Shown in pieces: positions 63,981 through 64,000 of a DNA stretch of 64,000 nt (position 1 is the first letter of the stretch; every line of letters begins with the position of its first letter). The stretch spans positions 84,930 through 148,929 of the forward strand of contig MU623435.1 of assembly GCA_025201765.1 (NCBI GenBank), in the 5' to 3' direction. The notes below the pieces were generated by a model that had not been told where the DNA came from, searched no databases, and saw nothing but the letters and a program-made list of their open reading frames with translations. A program made the position numbers and the translations under genes. The DNA is from Daldinia sp. FL1419. Lineage: Eukaryota > Ascomycota > Sordariomycetes > Xylariales > Hypoxylaceae.

Positions 63981-64000
63981 ATGAAAACTATACCTTAACC

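Noticed and set aside
1..64000. CRISPR arrays, operons, prokaryotic signals
   Set aside because: No spaced direct repeats; spliced genes with individual promoters show eukaryotic organisation.

Overview
The window reads as nuclear DNA of a filamentous ascomycete (Pezizomycotina, most likely Sordariomycetes; the order Xylariales is only a guess from the many TAGGTAGG-type intergenic repeats). The evidence is: compact genes with 49-214 nt introns carrying GTAAGT/GTATGT donors and CTAAC/CTGAC-like branch points; fungal forms of COA1, Lhs1, CENP-X and the ADP/ATP carrier; and gene density of about one per 3 kb. I resolved 22 credible protein genes plus one doubtful small ORF. Exon joins were worked out by hand from phase, splice signals and family conservation. 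I found no rRNA, convincing tRNA, CRISPR array or secondary-metabolite cluster.

Layout. 0-9 kb: the 3' end of an RRN6-like Pol I factor, a PITH-domain protein, a CCDC25/Jlp2 homologue (minus), mitochondrial ribosomal protein uL3m, COA1 (minus), a small MITE and ribosomal protein L26. 9-18 kb: a large uncharacterised disordered protein (minus), then 5.4 kb with almost no genes. 18-25 kb: a SET protein, a type II membrane protein (minus) and an Ulp1-like protein whose catalytic residues look lost. 25-34 kb: ribosomal protein S25, the ADP/ATP carrier, CENP-X/MHF2 and a secreted cupredoxin with a GPI-type tail. 34-43 kb: a MAPR/cytochrome-b5-like protein (minus), nested MITEs, an MDR oxidoreductase, another MITE, ribosomal protein S5, a GNAT acetyltransferase (minus) and an SDR (minus). 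43-52 kb: Lhs1/GRP170, an HNH-nuclease gene (minus) between inverted hairpin repeats, and a secreted aspartic protease. 53-64 kb: a coiled-coil protein (minus), a bromodomain protein resembling the NuA4 subunit Bdc1/BRD8, and an AT-hook protein.

The genes are mostly independent housekeeping loci: ribosome (L26, S25, S5, uL3m), mitochondrion (COA1, AAC, uL3m), ER folding (Lhs1), chromatin (SET, CENP-X, bromodomain, AT-hook). Accessory character is concentrated in the MITE-bearing gaps, the Ulp1-like gene and the HNH locus.

The items most worth a second look are: an apparent 1-nt exon in the CCDC25 homologue; an 8-nt exon followed by a GC-AG intron in S25; the Ulp1-like pseudoprotease; the HNH gene bracketed by a 15-bp inverted hairpin motif; and a MITE nested in a MITE whose arms differ only by transitions.
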